Positions 19,318 through 28,395 are shown, counted from the stretch's first letter. The stretch is 64,000 bases of DNA from Pseudomonas laurylsulfativorans (GCF_002906155.1 NZ_MUJK01000001.1:434001-498000), one strand, 5' to 3'. The notes: generated by a model not told the origin, from the letters alone. Numbers and translations are program-made.

Positions 19318-20211
19318 TCAGGCAAACGACGCCAGCAGATCCTCTTCGAAGGCTTTCTGCGCATCACCGGCCACCTGCGCCCGGTGCCGGGCCAGGTGAA
19401 ACGCGACATCGAAACTCATGTCGCTGCGTCGCACGCACCGGAGCAAGCCTTGGTCTTCCCAGCTGCGGGCAAAGTGACTGGGCAGATAACCGACGTGCTT
19501 GCCGGACAGGATGAAGGCGAGGGTGCCTTCGACCTGTTCCGAACGGGCCGAACACAGTTTTCCCTGAAAGGGCTCGTCACTGCGCAGGAAACGGTAGGGG
19601 TGATCGACCCGGTCGCTGGCCTGCAGAGCCTGATCGTCCGGGGCCGTGTCGTTGAACAGCGGATGGCCGTGGGCGCAATACAGATGCTGGGTTTCAATGA
19701 ACAGTTCGCGGTAGTCAAACGCGCTTTGCACTTGCGAGAAATAGCCGATGGCCAAGTCCAACCGCTGTTGCAGCAGCAAGCGTTCCATTTCGCCGGGCAT
19801 GGCGCTGATCAGTTCGATACGCACTGATTCGTCCCGTTCACGGAAGCGCCGTATCGCCTCGGCCACCCGTTGCAGCACCGATTGATCGAGGGCCTCGGAC
19901 AGGCCCAGACGCACTTCGCCGATCAAGCGCCCGGCCACGCCATTGGATTGATGGCGGAAGGCTTCGATGGACTCGAACAATCCACGGGTGGCGCTGAGGA
20001 GTTGTTCGCCTTTGGGGGTGATCCTGAATCCGCCCTTGCCACGACTGCACAAGCGATAACCAAGGCGGGTTTCCAGTTTGGCCATTTGCTGGCTGATGCT
20101 CGACTGGCTCAAGCCCAGTTCGCCCTGGGCTGCACTGAAACCGCCGCATTCCACCACGCTGACAAACAGACGCAACAATTGCAGATCCAGATCGTGGAGT
20201 TGGCCGAGCAT
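19318..20211 (-). CDS. LysR family regulator, divergent from the polyamine/agmatinase operon
   Basis: A 297-residue LysR-type protein. The helix-turn-helix occupies about residues 8-65 (DLQLLRLFVSVVECGGFSAAQ, LSQSSISQQMAKLE written in part), followed by a substrate domain from about residue 90. ATG at 20211 has GGAG 8 bases upstream; TTG at 20214 is the alternative. The roughly 100-bp divergent gap faces the potF-like/agmatinase operon, so it probably regulates uptake and use of agmatine or another guanidino/polyamine compound. The direction of control is not visible. Confidence 0.85.
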   Translation of the reverse strand: MLGQLHDLDLQLLRLFVSVVECGGFSAAQGELGLSQSSISQQMAKLETRLGYRLCSRGKGGFRITPKGEQLLSATRGLFESIEAFRHQSNGVAGRLIGEVRLGLSEALDQSVLQRVAEAIRRFRERDESVRIELISAMPGEMERLLLQQRLDLAIGYFSQVQSAFDYRELFIETQHLYCAHGHPLFNDTAPDDQALQASDRVDHPYRFLRSDEPFQGKLCSARSEQVEGTLAFILSGKHVGYLPSHFARSWEDQGLLRCVRRSDMSFDVAFHLARHRAQVAGDAQKAFEEDLLASFA

Positions 20212-20312
20212 CAAACATTACTCCGTCATAAAGTCAGGATAATTAACTTGGTATTTTACCAATGTATCCGACGACGCATCCTGCAACCAATTCTTCTGGT
20301 CAGGTGTTCGTC

Positions 20313-21404
20313 ATGGCTCCCATGTTCAAGCTGTGTTTACCCGCGCTGTTGCTCGCCGTCGCCGTTTCGGCCCAGGCCGAGGACAAGGTGGTCAATCTGT
20401 ACAGTTGGGCCGACTACGTCGCTCCCGAAACCCTGCAACGGTTCGAGCAGGAAACCGGCATCCATGTGCGCTACGACACCTTTGACTCTTCGGAAGTACT
20501 GGAAACCAAGTTGCTCACCGGCGGCAGCGGTTATGACGTGGTGGTGCCGTCCTCCAGCGTGCTGGCCCGGGGGCTTGCGGCGGGGGCGTTGAAACCGATT
20601 CCTCATGAAGGCCTCAAGGGCTACGCCAACCTCGATCCGGACTTGCTGGAAAAACTCGCCACAGTCGACCCGGGCAACCGCTACGGCGTGCCCTACACCT
20701 GGGGCACTCTGGGTTTAGGCATGAACGTCGAGGCGGTCAAGCAGCGCTTGCCGGATGCGCCACTCAACAGCCTGGACCTGCTGTTCAAACCCGAGTACGC
20801 CAGTAAGTTGAAGGACTGCGGCATCGCTATCCTCGACTCGCCGCAAGAGGTCATCGGACTGGCGCTGCATTATCTGGGTAAAGATCCCTACAGCACTGAC
20901 AAGAACGATCTGTCAGCCGCCGAGGCGTTGCTGCATCAGTTACAGCCGAACGTGCTGTACGTTGCCACCGGGCGGCAGATCAGCGATCTGGCCAATGGCA
21001 GCGTTTGTCTGGCATTGACCTACAACGGCGACGCCAGCATGGCCGCCGATCAGGCGCGCAAGGCCAATAAGCCCTATGAAATCGCCTACCGGATTCCCAA
21101 GGAAGGCACCCTCGTGTGGCAGGACAACCTGGCCATTCCCAAGGATGCGCCGCACCCCGAAGCCGCCCGCGCCTTTATCGAGTTCATGTTGCGTCCCGAA
21201 TCCGTCGCAGCACTGACCAATACGTTGTTCTTCGCCACGGCCAATCAGGCCGCCACGTCGCTGGTGGATGAAACGGTGCGCACCGATCCGGACATCTACC
21301 CCCTGGCCGATGTGCGGCAGCGGCTGTACGCCGACCGCAGCATGAGCCTCAAGGACATGCGCCAGCGCACCCGACTGTGGACCACTTTCCGTAGCCGCCA
21401 ATAA
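20313..21404 (+). CDS. Polyamine ABC transporter substrate-binding protein (PotF/SpuD-like)
   Basis: A 363-residue periplasmic binding protein with a signal peptide (MFKLCLPALLLAVAVSAQA, cleavage near AQA-ED). VVNLYSWADYVAPETLQRFE and YDVVVPSSSVLARGL are characteristic of the putrescine/spermidine binding family. No permease or ATPase genes are adjacent, so the protein must work with a transporter encoded elsewhere or have a sensing role. The agmatinase gene follows after 16 bp with its own AAGGAGA. ATG at 20313 is taken as start; GTG 20304 and ATG 20262 are in frame but add residues before the signal peptide. Confidence 0.87.
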   Translation: MAPMFKLCLPALLLAVAVSAQAEDKVVNLYSWADYVAPETLQRFEQETGIHVRYDTFDSSEVLETKLLTGGSGYDVVVPSSSVLARGLAAGALKPIPHEGLKGYANLDPDLLEKLATVDPGNRYGVPYTWGTLGLGMNVEAVKQRLPDAPLNSLDLLFKPEYASKLKDCGIAILDSPQEVIGLALHYLGKDPYSTDKNDLSAAEALLHQLQPNVLYVATGRQISDLANGSVCLALTYNGDASMAADQARKANKPYEIAYRIPKEGTLVWQDNLAIPKDAPHPEAARAFIEFMLRPESVAALTNTLFFATANQAATSLVDETVRTDPDIYPLADVRQRLYADRSMSLKDMRQRTRLWTTFRSRQ

Positions 21405-21420
21405 TAAAAAGGAGACATCA

Positions 21421-22380
21421 ATGGACGTCCCGATGCAGAACGATCAAGCCCTTACCCGTGACAGCCTTTACGGCACGGCCGCCGAAAGTACCTACGCCGG
21501 CATTACCAGTTTCATGCGTCGTCGCTATAGCCGTGACTTGCGCGGGGTCGACGTGGCCGTCAGCGGCGTGCCGTTCGATACGGCGACCAGCAATCGTCCT
21601 GGAGCGCGTTTCGGGCCACGGGGGATTCGTGCCGCCTCGGCAGGGATCGCTTGGGAACGGCACTGGCCATGGACTTTCGACCCGTTCGATCACCTGGCGG
21701 TGATCGACTACGGCGATTGCGACTTCGACTACGGCTCGCCGCAATCGACCCCGGAATGCATCGAGGCCCATGCCGAGCACATCCTCAACGCCGGCACGGC
21801 AATGCTGACCTTTGGTGGCGATCACTTCATCACCTACCCGTTGCTCAAGGCTCATGCGCGCAAGCACGGGGCTTTGTCGCTGATCCACTTCGACGCCCAC
21901 AGCGACACCTGGCCGGACGAAGAGGGCAAGCGCATCGATCACGGCACCATGTTCTGGCACGCGGCCAAGGAAGGGCTGGTCGACCCGTCGCGGTCGGTGC
22001 AAATCGGTTTGCGCACCACCAATGACGATCACCAAGGCTTTCAGGTGCTGGACGCGCGGCAAGTGCATCGCCGCGGCTGCGAAGCGATAGTTGAGGCGAT
22101 CCGCGCACGGGTCGGCGACAACCCGGTGTACCTGACCTTCGACATCGACTGCCTCGATCCGGCGTTTGCGCCTGGTACCGGAACACCAGTGTGCGGCGGC
22201 TTGAGTACGGTGCAGGCGCTGGAGATTCTCGGCGGATTACGCGGGATCAACCTGGTGGGCATGGACGTGGTGGAAGTGGCGCCGGCCTATGACAGCGCAG
22301 AGATCACGTCACTGGCGGCGGCGACACTGGCGATGGAGATGCTGTGTCTGTACGCGGCCAGACACAAAGTCGATAAGTAA
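21421..22380 (+). CDS. speB: Agmatinase (ureohydrolase family)
   Basis: A 319-residue ureohydrolase very similar to E. coli SpeB along its length. The binuclear manganese ligands are visible: GGDH at 132-135, DAHSD at 158-162 and DIDCLD at 241-246, followed by the PAFAPGTGTP loop and GMDVVEVAPAYD. It hydrolyses agmatine to putrescine and urea. Related pseudomonad enzymes act on guanidinobutyrate or guanidinopropionate, but the segments here fit the agmatinase group better than what I recall of GbuA. It is the second gene of an operon with a polyamine-binding protein and faces a LysR gene, which suggests catabolic use of external agmatine. Confidence 0.85.
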   Translation: MDVPMQNDQALTRDSLYGTAAESTYAGITSFMRRRYSRDLRGVDVAVSGVPFDTATSNRPGARFGPRGIRAASAGIAWERHWPWTFDPFDHLAVIDYGDCDFDYGSPQSTPECIEAHAEHILNAGTAMLTFGGDHFITYPLLKAHARKHGALSLIHFDAHSDTWPDEEGKRIDHGTMFWHAAKEGLVDPSRSVQIGLRTTNDDHQGFQVLDARQVHRRGCEAIVEAIRARVGDNPVYLTFDIDCLDPAFAPGTGTPVCGGLSTVQALEILGGLRGINLVGMDVVEVAPAYDSAEITSLAAATLAMEMLCLYAARHKVDK

Positions 22381-22392
22381 AACGCAAACCCC

Positions 22393-22482
22393 CTGTGGGA
22401 GCTGGCTTGCTCGCGAAGGCGGTGTGTCAGTTGGTGCAGCGGTAGACTGACACTCCCCATTCGCGAGCAGGCTCGCCCACAG
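22393..22482. repeat. REPIN
   Basis: CTGTGGGAGCTGGCTTGCTC... at the left and CGCGAGCAGGCTCGCCCACAG at the right form an imperfect inverted REP pair between the convergent agmatinase and aldo/keto reductase genes. The left arm mixes the CTGGC and GCTCGC types. Confidence 0.75.
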
Positions 22483-22494
22483 TCGTGATGGGTG

Positions 22495-23547
22495 TCAGGC
22501 CACTGGAACGAATGGCAGGTCGAGGATCTGGCCACCACTGAAGCGTGCGAACGAACCGGAAATGGATTCGTGCGGCACGCCTTTGGCCACTTCACTGACG
22601 CCGTCCAGTCGCGCCAATTGCTCAGCACTCAACTGCACATCCAGCGCCCCCAATGTCGCGTCCAATTGCTCGCGGGTGCGGGAGCCTAGGATCGGGATCA
22701 GCGCGGTGGTCGAGCGCTTGGCCTTTTCCCGCAGCCAGGCAATGGCCACGTGGGTCGGGCTGGCGTCGAGAGCGGCGGCGACGTCGACCAAGGTGTCGAG
22801 CAAGGCGGTTTCGCGGGCGCTTGTTTCGGCGTGAATCAGCACGCCGAGCTTGTTCGCGCGGTTGTCGCCTGCACTGTTGCGATATTTACCGGTCAGGAAG
22901 CCGCCACCCAGTGGCGACCACAAGGTCGCGGCCAGGCCCAGGGCTTCGGCCATCGGCAGTTGTTCGCGCTCGGCAGTGCGTTCGGCGAGGCTGTACTCGA
23001 CCTGGATCGCGGCAATCGGCGCAAAACCACGTACCTCGGCCAACAGGTCGGCACGGGCGATGCGCCACGCGGGGAAGTTTGACAGCCCGGCGTAATGAAT
23101 CTTGCCGGCACTGACCAGATCGTCGAAGCCACGCAGGATCTCTTCCATGGGCGTGACGCCGTCGCTCATGTGAGCCCAGAACAGGTCGATATGATCAGTC
23201 TTCAGCCGTTTAAGACTTTCTTCGACAGCGCGCACCATGTTCTTGCGGCTGTTGCCAGTGTGGGAAATGCCGGCTGCCGGTGTAGTCCCCAGGGTGTACT
23301 TGGTGGCGATGACCAGGTGATCTCGTTCTGCGGCGATGAATTCGCTGAGCATGGCCTCGGACTGCCCACCCTGATAGCCATTGGCTGTATCGATGAAGTT
23401 GCCGCCGGCTTCCAGGTAGCCGTCAAAAATGCGCCTGGCCTCGTCACGCTCGGCGCCATGCCCCCAACCGGTACCGAAATTACCGGCGCCCAACGCCAGT
23501 TCGGAAACACGCAAGCCGGTTTTACGGCCGAAAACTTTGTAATGCAT
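22495..23547 (-). CDS. Aldo/keto reductase
   Basis: A 350-residue NADPH-dependent aldo/keto reductase. The active-site tetrad regions are seen: FIDTANGYQGGQSE (Asp and Tyr), VIATKYTLG (Lys) and IDLFWAHMSDG (His). ILGSRTREQLDATLGAL forms the cofactor-phosphate loop at the C-terminus. It belongs to the YajO/YghZ-like group of broad-specificity reductases. ATG 23547 follows CTGGAG. The promoter region contains a striking TTACTAGTAA palindrome and a second half site, suggesting control by an unlinked repressor. Confidence 0.87.
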   Translation of the reverse strand: MHYKVFGRKTGLRVSELALGAGNFGTGWGHGAERDEARRIFDGYLEAGGNFIDTANGYQGGQSEAMLSEFIAAERDHLVIATKYTLGTTPAAGISHTGNSRKNMVRAVEESLKRLKTDHIDLFWAHMSDGVTPMEEILRGFDDLVSAGKIHYAGLSNFPAWRIARADLLAEVRGFAPIAAIQVEYSLAERTAEREQLPMAEALGLAATLWSPLGGGFLTGKYRNSAGDNRANKLGVLIHAETSARETALLDTLVDVAAALDASPTHVAIAWLREKAKRSTTALIPILGSRTREQLDATLGALDVQLSAEQLARLDGVSEVAKGVPHESISGSFARFSGGQILDLPFVPVA

Positions 23548-23582
23548 GGGATGACTCCAGAGAGATGGCGACAGGGCTCAAT

Positions 23583-23623
23583 AGATTACTAGTAACATGT
23601 ATTAAATATGATGCTAGTAATCT
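23583..23623. promoter_or_regulatory. Operator-like inverted repeats upstream of the aldo/keto reductase
   Basis: AGATTACTAG at 23583-23592 and CTAGTAATCT at 23614-23623 are exact reverse complements 21 bp apart. The left one is part of the 10-bp palindrome TTACTAGTAA (23586-23595). The site is 36-76 bp upstream of the reductase start and fits a dimeric TetR/MarR-type repressor operator. No regulator gene is adjacent. Confidence 0.5.
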
Positions 23624-23706
23624 GATGCGTCAAGGCGCTTTTTCTTCCTGCACAAAACTGCCGATCATCGGTCGCGTTATCTATGCGCAATGGCATACTG
23701 CCGCCC

Positions 23707-24825
23707 ATGACTATCGATTCCCCCTTAAGCGCCTGGCAGCGTGCCATTGAACAAAAGGGTTTCGTCCAGGACGAGGCCCAGGAACATGCCGTGTGGGCGC
23801 TGCAAAAGTGCCACGAAGCGCTGCACGAAGGCCGCTCGCCCATTTCCGGCGTATACCTGTGGGGGCCGGTCGGGCGGGGTAAAACCTGGTTGATGGACCA
23901 GTTCTACCAAAGCCTGCGCGTACCGGCTCGGCGCCAGCACTTTCACCATTTCATGGGCTGGGTGCATCAGCGCTCGTTTCAACTGACCGGCACCGCCGAT
24001 CCGCTCAAGGCGTTGGCCCGTGAATTGGCCGAAGAAGTGCGCGTTTTGTGTTTCGACGAACTGTTCGTCAATGACATCGGCGACGCGATCATTCTCGGGC
24101 GCCTGTTCCAGGTGATGTTCGAGCAGGGCGTGGTGGTGGTCTGCACGTCCAATCTGCCGCCGGACCAGTTGTATGCCGACGGTTTCAATCGCGACCGTTT
24201 CCTGCCCGCCATCACGGCGATCAAGCAGCATATGCAAGTGATTGCGGTGGACGGCGGGGAAGACCATCGCTTGCATCCGGGCGCCGGCTCGCAGCGCTAT
24301 TGGGTGGCCGAGCCCGGTGAGCCCGGCGCGCTGGGCGAAGTGTTCCAAGGGTTGAGCGGCGGCCAGTCAGTCTCGAGCGAGCCGATCCAGGTCGGTTACC
24401 GCTCGCTTGACGTGGTCAAGGCCTGCCCGACGGTGCTCTGGACCCGTTACGCCGCGCTGTGTGAGCAACCCTTCGCGGCCATGGATTTCATCACCCTGTG
24501 CGATACCTACAGCGCTATTCTGTTGAGTGATGTCCCCAACCTCAGTGCGCAGAAACGCGCTGGGCGCATTGCCCGTGGCACCGAAGACGGCATCGAGCGG
24601 GTGGAGGCGGGGGATCGCGAATTGCCGCAGTTGTCGGTGCATGACGACGGTGTGCGACGCTTCATTGCCCTGGTAGACGAGTGCTATGACCGCAAGGTGC
24701 CGCTGTACCTTGAAGCGCAAGTGCCAATGGCGTCGCTTTACACCGAGGGTTATCTGGAGTTCCCGTTCCGTCGCACCCTCAGCCGCTTACAGGAAATGCA
24801 ATTGCAACGGTTTGCCGAAGTTTGA
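23707..24825 (+). CDS. ZapE-like AFG1-family ATPase
   Basis: A 372-residue P-loop ATPase of the AFG1/ZapE family. Walker A GPVGRGKT lies at 53-60, Walker B VLCFDELFV near 113-121, and VVCTSNLPPDQLYADGFNRDRFLP is a family hallmark. E. coli ZapE acts at the FtsZ ring under stress. Pseudomonads usually also carry a copy next to rplM/rpsI-type genes, so this could be a paralogue; that is why no symbol is given. ATG 23707 is the first in-frame methionine that fits the family start. A DinB gene follows after 15 bp and is probably co-transcribed. Confidence 0.85.
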   Translation: MTIDSPLSAWQRAIEQKGFVQDEAQEHAVWALQKCHEALHEGRSPISGVYLWGPVGRGKTWLMDQFYQSLRVPARRQHFHHFMGWVHQRSFQLTGTADPLKALARELAEEVRVLCFDELFVNDIGDAIILGRLFQVMFEQGVVVVCTSNLPPDQLYADGFNRDRFLPAITAIKQHMQVIAVDGGEDHRLHPGAGSQRYWVAEPGEPGALGEVFQGLSGGQSVSSEPIQVGYRSLDVVKACPTVLWTRYAALCEQPFAAMDFITLCDTYSAILLSDVPNLSAQKRAGRIARGTEDGIERVEAGDRELPQLSVHDDGVRRFIALVDECYDRKVPLYLEAQVPMASLYTEGYLEFPFRRTLSRLQEMQLQRFAEV

Positions 24826-24840
24826 TCGGGAGCAGCGAAC

Positions 24841-25422
24841 ATGAATCAGCCTTTGTCGCACCATTTGCTGACCATGGCCTATCAGAACACCTGGGCCAAT
24901 CACCGACTGGCCAAGGCCTGGAGGCAATTGACCCCGCCAGAACTGAGCGCACCCCGGGTCAGTTTTTTCCCCAGCATCCGCGCCACACTCAATCACATCC
25001 TTACCTGTGACTGGTTTTATGTAGACGCCCTGGAGCGCGAACTGCGCGGCGACGATCCGCATCCCGATTACCGGGTGTTTTTCAAGGAGGACGAACCCTG
25101 CCTCATGGCGACGGACCTCATTGGTGAACAGGCCCGCGTCGACCGCCGGCTGATTGCCTACTGCGAGCAGATGCGCGACGCTGACCTTGGCAAAATCGTG
25201 ACCATCGCCCGCGACACCCCGCAACACGACAGCCGACTGCACCTGCTGTCGCATTTGTTCGAACACCAGATCCATCACCGCGGCCAGGTTCACGCCATGC
25301 TCAGCGGCACTTCGGTCAAGCCACCGCAACTCGACGAGTTTTTCTGCGCCGGCGAATCGCACTTGCGAGCCGAAGATTTTGCCGAGCTGGGATGGACGGA
25401 AGCCTTGATCTGGGGCGTTTGA
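24841..25422 (+). CDS. DinB family protein
   Basis: A 193-residue four-helix-bundle DinB/YfiT-like protein. The metal-binding histidine triad is recognisable: one in ATLNHILTCDWFY and two in FEHQIHHRGQVHAML. Family members are metal-dependent enzymes or thiol transferases of mostly unknown substrate. GGGAGC lies 9 bases before ATG 24841. It follows the ZapE-like gene closely; a functional link is not evident. Confidence 0.82.
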   Translation: MNQPLSHHLLTMAYQNTWANHRLAKAWRQLTPPELSAPRVSFFPSIRATLNHILTCDWFYVDALERELRGDDPHPDYRVFFKEDEPCLMATDLIGEQARVDRRLIAYCEQMRDADLGKIVTIARDTPQHDSRLHLLSHLFEHQIHHRGQVHAMLSGTSVKPPQLDEFFCAGESHLRAEDFAELGWTEALIWGV

Positions 25423-25539
25423 GCGGCAAAGAATTGTGCGGTTGCGATTGTCGATACCACGGTGCTCGCGCTATGGTCAGCGGGCACTTCAGCGTGACAT
25501 ACATGCTGGGGGCTACTTTATGTGTGATCGAGGATGGAA

Positions 25540-26031
25540 ATGGACTCCGCAGAAATTCTTGTGCTTCAGGCCAGTTACACCAATCCGGTGCATGCCGAGG
25601 CTATTTGTCTGGTGTTGAACCACTATGCCGAGGACCCGATGGGGGGTGGCCAGCCATTGCCGGCCGCTGTTCTGGAGCAACTCCCGGCAGAGCTTGCCCG
25701 GCGTCCCCACGCCTTCAGTGTGCTGGCCTTTGTCGGTGGCGAACCGGCCGGGCTGGTCAATTGCTTCGAGGGGTTTTCCACCTTTGCCTGCCGGCCATTG
25801 GTCAATGTGCACGACGTGTCGGTGGTGAAAAAATTCCGCGGCCTGGGCTTGAGCCAGAAAATGCTGCAAAAGGTCGAGGACATCGCCCGTCAGCGTGGTT
25901 GCTGCAAGCTCACCCTGGAAGTGCTGGAAGGCAATGCCGTGGCGCAGGGCTCCTATGAAAAGGCCGGCTTCAGCGCCGGCATGTTCGACCCGGCCCATGG
26001 ACGGATGCTGTTCTGGACCAAGAGCCTCTAG
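25540..26031 (+). CDS. GNAT family N-acetyltransferase
   Basis: A 163-residue acetyltransferase with the acetyl-CoA binding motif VVKKFRGLGLSQKMLQ (R-x-x-G-x-G pattern) at about 97-112 and the C-terminal NAVAQGSYEKAGF helix. The substrate is unknown. ATG 25540 is preferred because GAGG is 6 bases upstream; ATG 25534 is too close to that site. It appears to be its own transcription unit, with a REPIN downstream. Confidence 0.82.
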   Translation: MDSAEILVLQASYTNPVHAEAICLVLNHYAEDPMGGGQPLPAAVLEQLPAELARRPHAFSVLAFVGGEPAGLVNCFEGFSTFACRPLVNVHDVSVVKKFRGLGLSQKMLQKVEDIARQRGCCKLTLEVLEGNAVAQGSYEKAGFSAGMFDPAHGRMLFWTKSL

Positions 26032-26082
26032 CTCGACAGAACCTTTGGAGGTCACTTCATTTTCAGCGTGGGCAAGGGGCCC

Positions 26083-26208
26083 TTGTAGGGGCCCGCTTGC
26101 GGGCGATGATCGTTAACGATAACGCGTGTGAGCTGGATAAACGCGGCGCACTTGAGTCTGTCGCCGGCAAGCCGGCTCCTACAGTTTTCCGGGAATGCGT
26201 GAAGAACC
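26083..26208. repeat. Extended REPIN, reverse orientation copy of the 36753/42130 family
   Basis: Read on the minus strand it begins with TTCACGCATTCCCGGAA, then a GAGCCGGCTTGCCGGC arm, the loop CGCCGCGTTTATCCAG ... CGTTATCGTTAACGA, and a right arm GCGGGCCCC. The first arm, the flank and the loop match the copies at 36753 and 42130; the right arm is different, so the two ends have evolved independently. Confidence 0.8.
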
Positions 26209-26209
26209 C

Positions 26210-26236
26210 AAAAAAAGGGCGTCCATCAGGACGCCC
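26210..26236 (-). terminator. Rho-independent terminator of the small secreted-protein gene
   Basis: GGGCGTCC at 26217-26224 pairs with GGACGCCC at 26229-26236 around ATCA; read on the minus strand the stem is followed by seven T residues. It lies 45 bp after the stop of the minus-strand gene at 26281. Confidence 0.8.
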
Positions 26237-26280
26237 AACAATCATCTCCAACTGTAGCGCCGCAGTCAGAGGCACATGGA

Positions 26281-26490
26281 TCATTTCGGTCTGTAGGTTT
26301 CAGTCATTTGTGCGGTTTGATCGTCCGGAACCCGCAACTCAGTGCTTTGGATGGGGTGACCCAAGGCTTGTTGCTGGGCCAGTCGCAGACTTTCGAAGTA
26401 ATAACGCATGCGTTCTGCTCCGCCTTCGGCAAAAGCGCTGGTTGAACCCAAGGCCATCAGGCCGGCGAGGATCAATGCGGTGTGTTTCAT
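26281..26490 (-). CDS. Small secreted protein of unknown function
   Basis: A 69-residue protein starting with a signal peptide (MKHTALILAGLMALGSTSAFA, cleavage after AFA), leaving a mature chain of about 48 residues rich in Arg, Gln and Glu (RMRYYFESLRLAQQQALG). ATG 26490 has GGAGGC 8 bases upstream; the longer frame to 26538 lacks this. A strong terminator follows. I do not recognise the family; it could be a periplasmic small protein. The cptA gene lies upstream on the same strand but behind its own terminator. Confidence 0.7.
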   Translation of the reverse strand: MKHTALILAGLMALGSTSAFAEGGAERMRYYFESLRLAQQQALGHPIQSTELRVPDDQTAQMTETYRPK

Positions 26491-26627
26491 GGTTTGCCTC
26501 CCACTACAGATGTCGGATGCCTTTCGTCCATGAATCAATGAATCAGTGTCGAAATGGCATTATCCGCCGATTCGGTTAAATAGGAATTAACTTCACCAAC
26601 GGCCGTCATGGCTGTAACGGGAGCATG

Positions 26628-26655
26628 AAAAAGGGGCCGGAATCGGCCCCTGAAA
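26628..26655 (-). terminator. Rho-independent terminator of cptA
   Basis: GGGGCCG (26633-26639) and CGGCCCC (26644-26650) form the stem; on the minus strand it is followed by TTTTT. It lies 4 bp after the cptA stop codon. Confidence 0.8.
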
Positions 26656-26658
26656 GGA

Positions 26659-28395
26659 TTACTGCTGAACGACCGCGGGTGGCGTCTTTGGCTTCATCAG
26701 ACTGAAGTCGATCAACGCGCGCTGTTGACGCTCATACGGGTTGCCGATCATCAATGGCCGGGCCTTGAAGCTGTCGCTGACCAGGCTTTTGCTGTGATCG
26801 AGTTCGTCGAAGCTCAGGCCCGCCAGATCGGCCCAGGTGTGGATCAAGTGCGAGCTGCTGTAAGGGCGCGAAAGATCACCGGCGAGGTTCCAGTCATGAC
26901 TTGCCCGCCATTTCGGCGAAGCCCAGGCCATGAACGGAATGGTGTACATCGGCGCTGTCGGCTTGTTTTCGTTGCGCCCCAGAGTGCTGTGGCCCGCGGA
27001 ATCGAACACGTCTTCGCCGTGGTCGGACAGGTACAGCAGGAAGCCGTTCGGATCGCTCTTGGCGTAGTCCTTGATCAGGCTGGACACCACGAAGTCGTTG
27101 TACAGCACGGCGTTGTCGTAGCTGTTGTACGTCGGCAACTGGTCATCGCGAATGCCGGCCGGCACGCCCGTGCGGTCCTGGAACTTCTCGAAGGTCGACG
27201 GGTAACGGTACTGGTAGCTCATGTGCGTGCCCAGCAAATGCACGACGATGAGTTTGCGCGGTGCCGCATCGGCCAGGGCCTTGTTGAACGGTTCGATCAC
27301 GTCGCCATCGTACTGGGCGGCGTTCTGGTTGCGGTTGTTGTTCAGGTACACCTGTTCATCGGCCTGCTCGGAGAAGGTCGTGAGCATGGTGTTGCGCTTG
27401 GTCATGGTCTGCTGGTTGGTGATCCAGAAGGTTTTGTAACCGGCCTGTTTCATCATGCTGACCAGCGATGGCGTCGACAAGTACAGGTCGGGGTTTTCTT
27501 CGTCGGCAAAGGTCAGGACCTGCTGCAGCGCCTCAATGGTGTAAGGGCGCGGGGTGATGACGTTGTCGAAAACGTCCAATTGATCCTTGAGCTTGTCCAG
27601 TTCCGGCGTGGTTTGCCGTGGGTAACCGTACAGGCTCATGCGCTGACGGTTGGTGGACTCGCCGATCACCAGCACCAGGGTCGCAGGCTGGTTGGCCATG
27701 GCATCCTTGAGGTTGTGCAGCGGTGGAATCTTGCTGGCGCTGTTGAGCATGTCCTGCATGCCGGCCAGGGTTTCCAGGTAACGGTGATAGGCCACGGCCA
27801 TCTGCCATGGCACTGCCGGCTCGATGCGGGTTTCGAACTTGTCGAAGCCTTCGGCGAAACTGCCGGTGCGCGAGGTTTGTTTGATCAGCGGATAACCGAC
27901 CACCGCCACGACAATGGCCACCGCTGCCGCGATTGCCTTGCCACGGGGCAGGTACACCGGGCGCAGGCGGGTCCACAGGAAATAGGCAAAAGCGGTGTGG
28001 GCCAGGAACGCCGGGATCATCCACCAGGCAAAGTACTGGGTCATGTACTCGCCGGCTTCCGCCACGTTCGATTCGAACATGATGAAGATGACGCTCTGGG
28101 AAAATTCCTGCTGGTAAATGAAGAAGTAGCCCAGGCTCGCCATGGAGCACGCCCACAACACGACGCCGATCACGGCGGCCATGACACGGGTCTGTTTGGG
28201 GAACAGCAGCATCGGCGCCAGCCAGATCGCACTCATGACGAAGGCCTGGCGGAATCCGGTAAACCCGGAGGTTCCCGTCAACTGGATCAACAGTTGGGTA
28301 ATGCCGGAAAAGTACCAGAAGAATACAAACAGCCAGATGAACCCGGCCCAGTCAAAACCTGCCGCAGTCGTATTGCTGCGTTTGAACAAAGACAT
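26659..28395 (-). CDS. cptA: Phosphoethanolamine transferase CptA
   Basis: A 578-residue inner-membrane enzyme. The N-terminal ~200 residues contain about five membrane segments. The C-terminal periplasmic sulfatase-fold domain carries ATLVLVIGESTNRQRMSLYGYPR (nucleophile Thr in the GEST region), HLLGTHMSYQYRYP and YLSDHGEDVFD (zinc ligands Asp-His). Together these identify the EptA/EptB/CptA group; the domain sequence and length fit CptA, which adds phosphoethanolamine to the LPS core. Such changes lower the negative charge of the envelope. ATG at 28395. Single gene with its own terminator. Confidence 0.85.
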   Translation of the reverse strand: MSLFKRSNTTAAGFDWAGFIWLFVFFWYFSGITQLLIQLTGTSGFTGFRQAFVMSAIWLAPMLLFPKQTRVMAAVIGVVLWACSMASLGYFFIYQQEFSQSVIFIMFESNVAEAGEYMTQYFAWWMIPAFLAHTAFAYFLWTRLRPVYLPRGKAIAAAVAIVVAVVGYPLIKQTSRTGSFAEGFDKFETRIEPAVPWQMAVAYHRYLETLAGMQDMLNSASKIPPLHNLKDAMANQPATLVLVIGESTNRQRMSLYGYPRQTTPELDKLKDQLDVFDNVITPRPYTIEALQQVLTFADEENPDLYLSTPSLVSMMKQAGYKTFWITNQQTMTKRNTMLTTFSEQADEQVYLNNNRNQNAAQYDGDVIEPFNKALADAAPRKLIVVHLLGTHMSYQYRYPSTFEKFQDRTGVPAGIRDDQLPTYNSYDNAVLYNDFVVSSLIKDYAKSDPNGFLLYLSDHGEDVFDSAGHSTLGRNENKPTAPMYTIPFMAWASPKWRASHDWNLAGDLSRPYSSSHLIHTWADLAGLSFDELDHSKSLVSDSFKARPLMIGNPYERQQRALIDFSLMKPKTPPAVVQQ

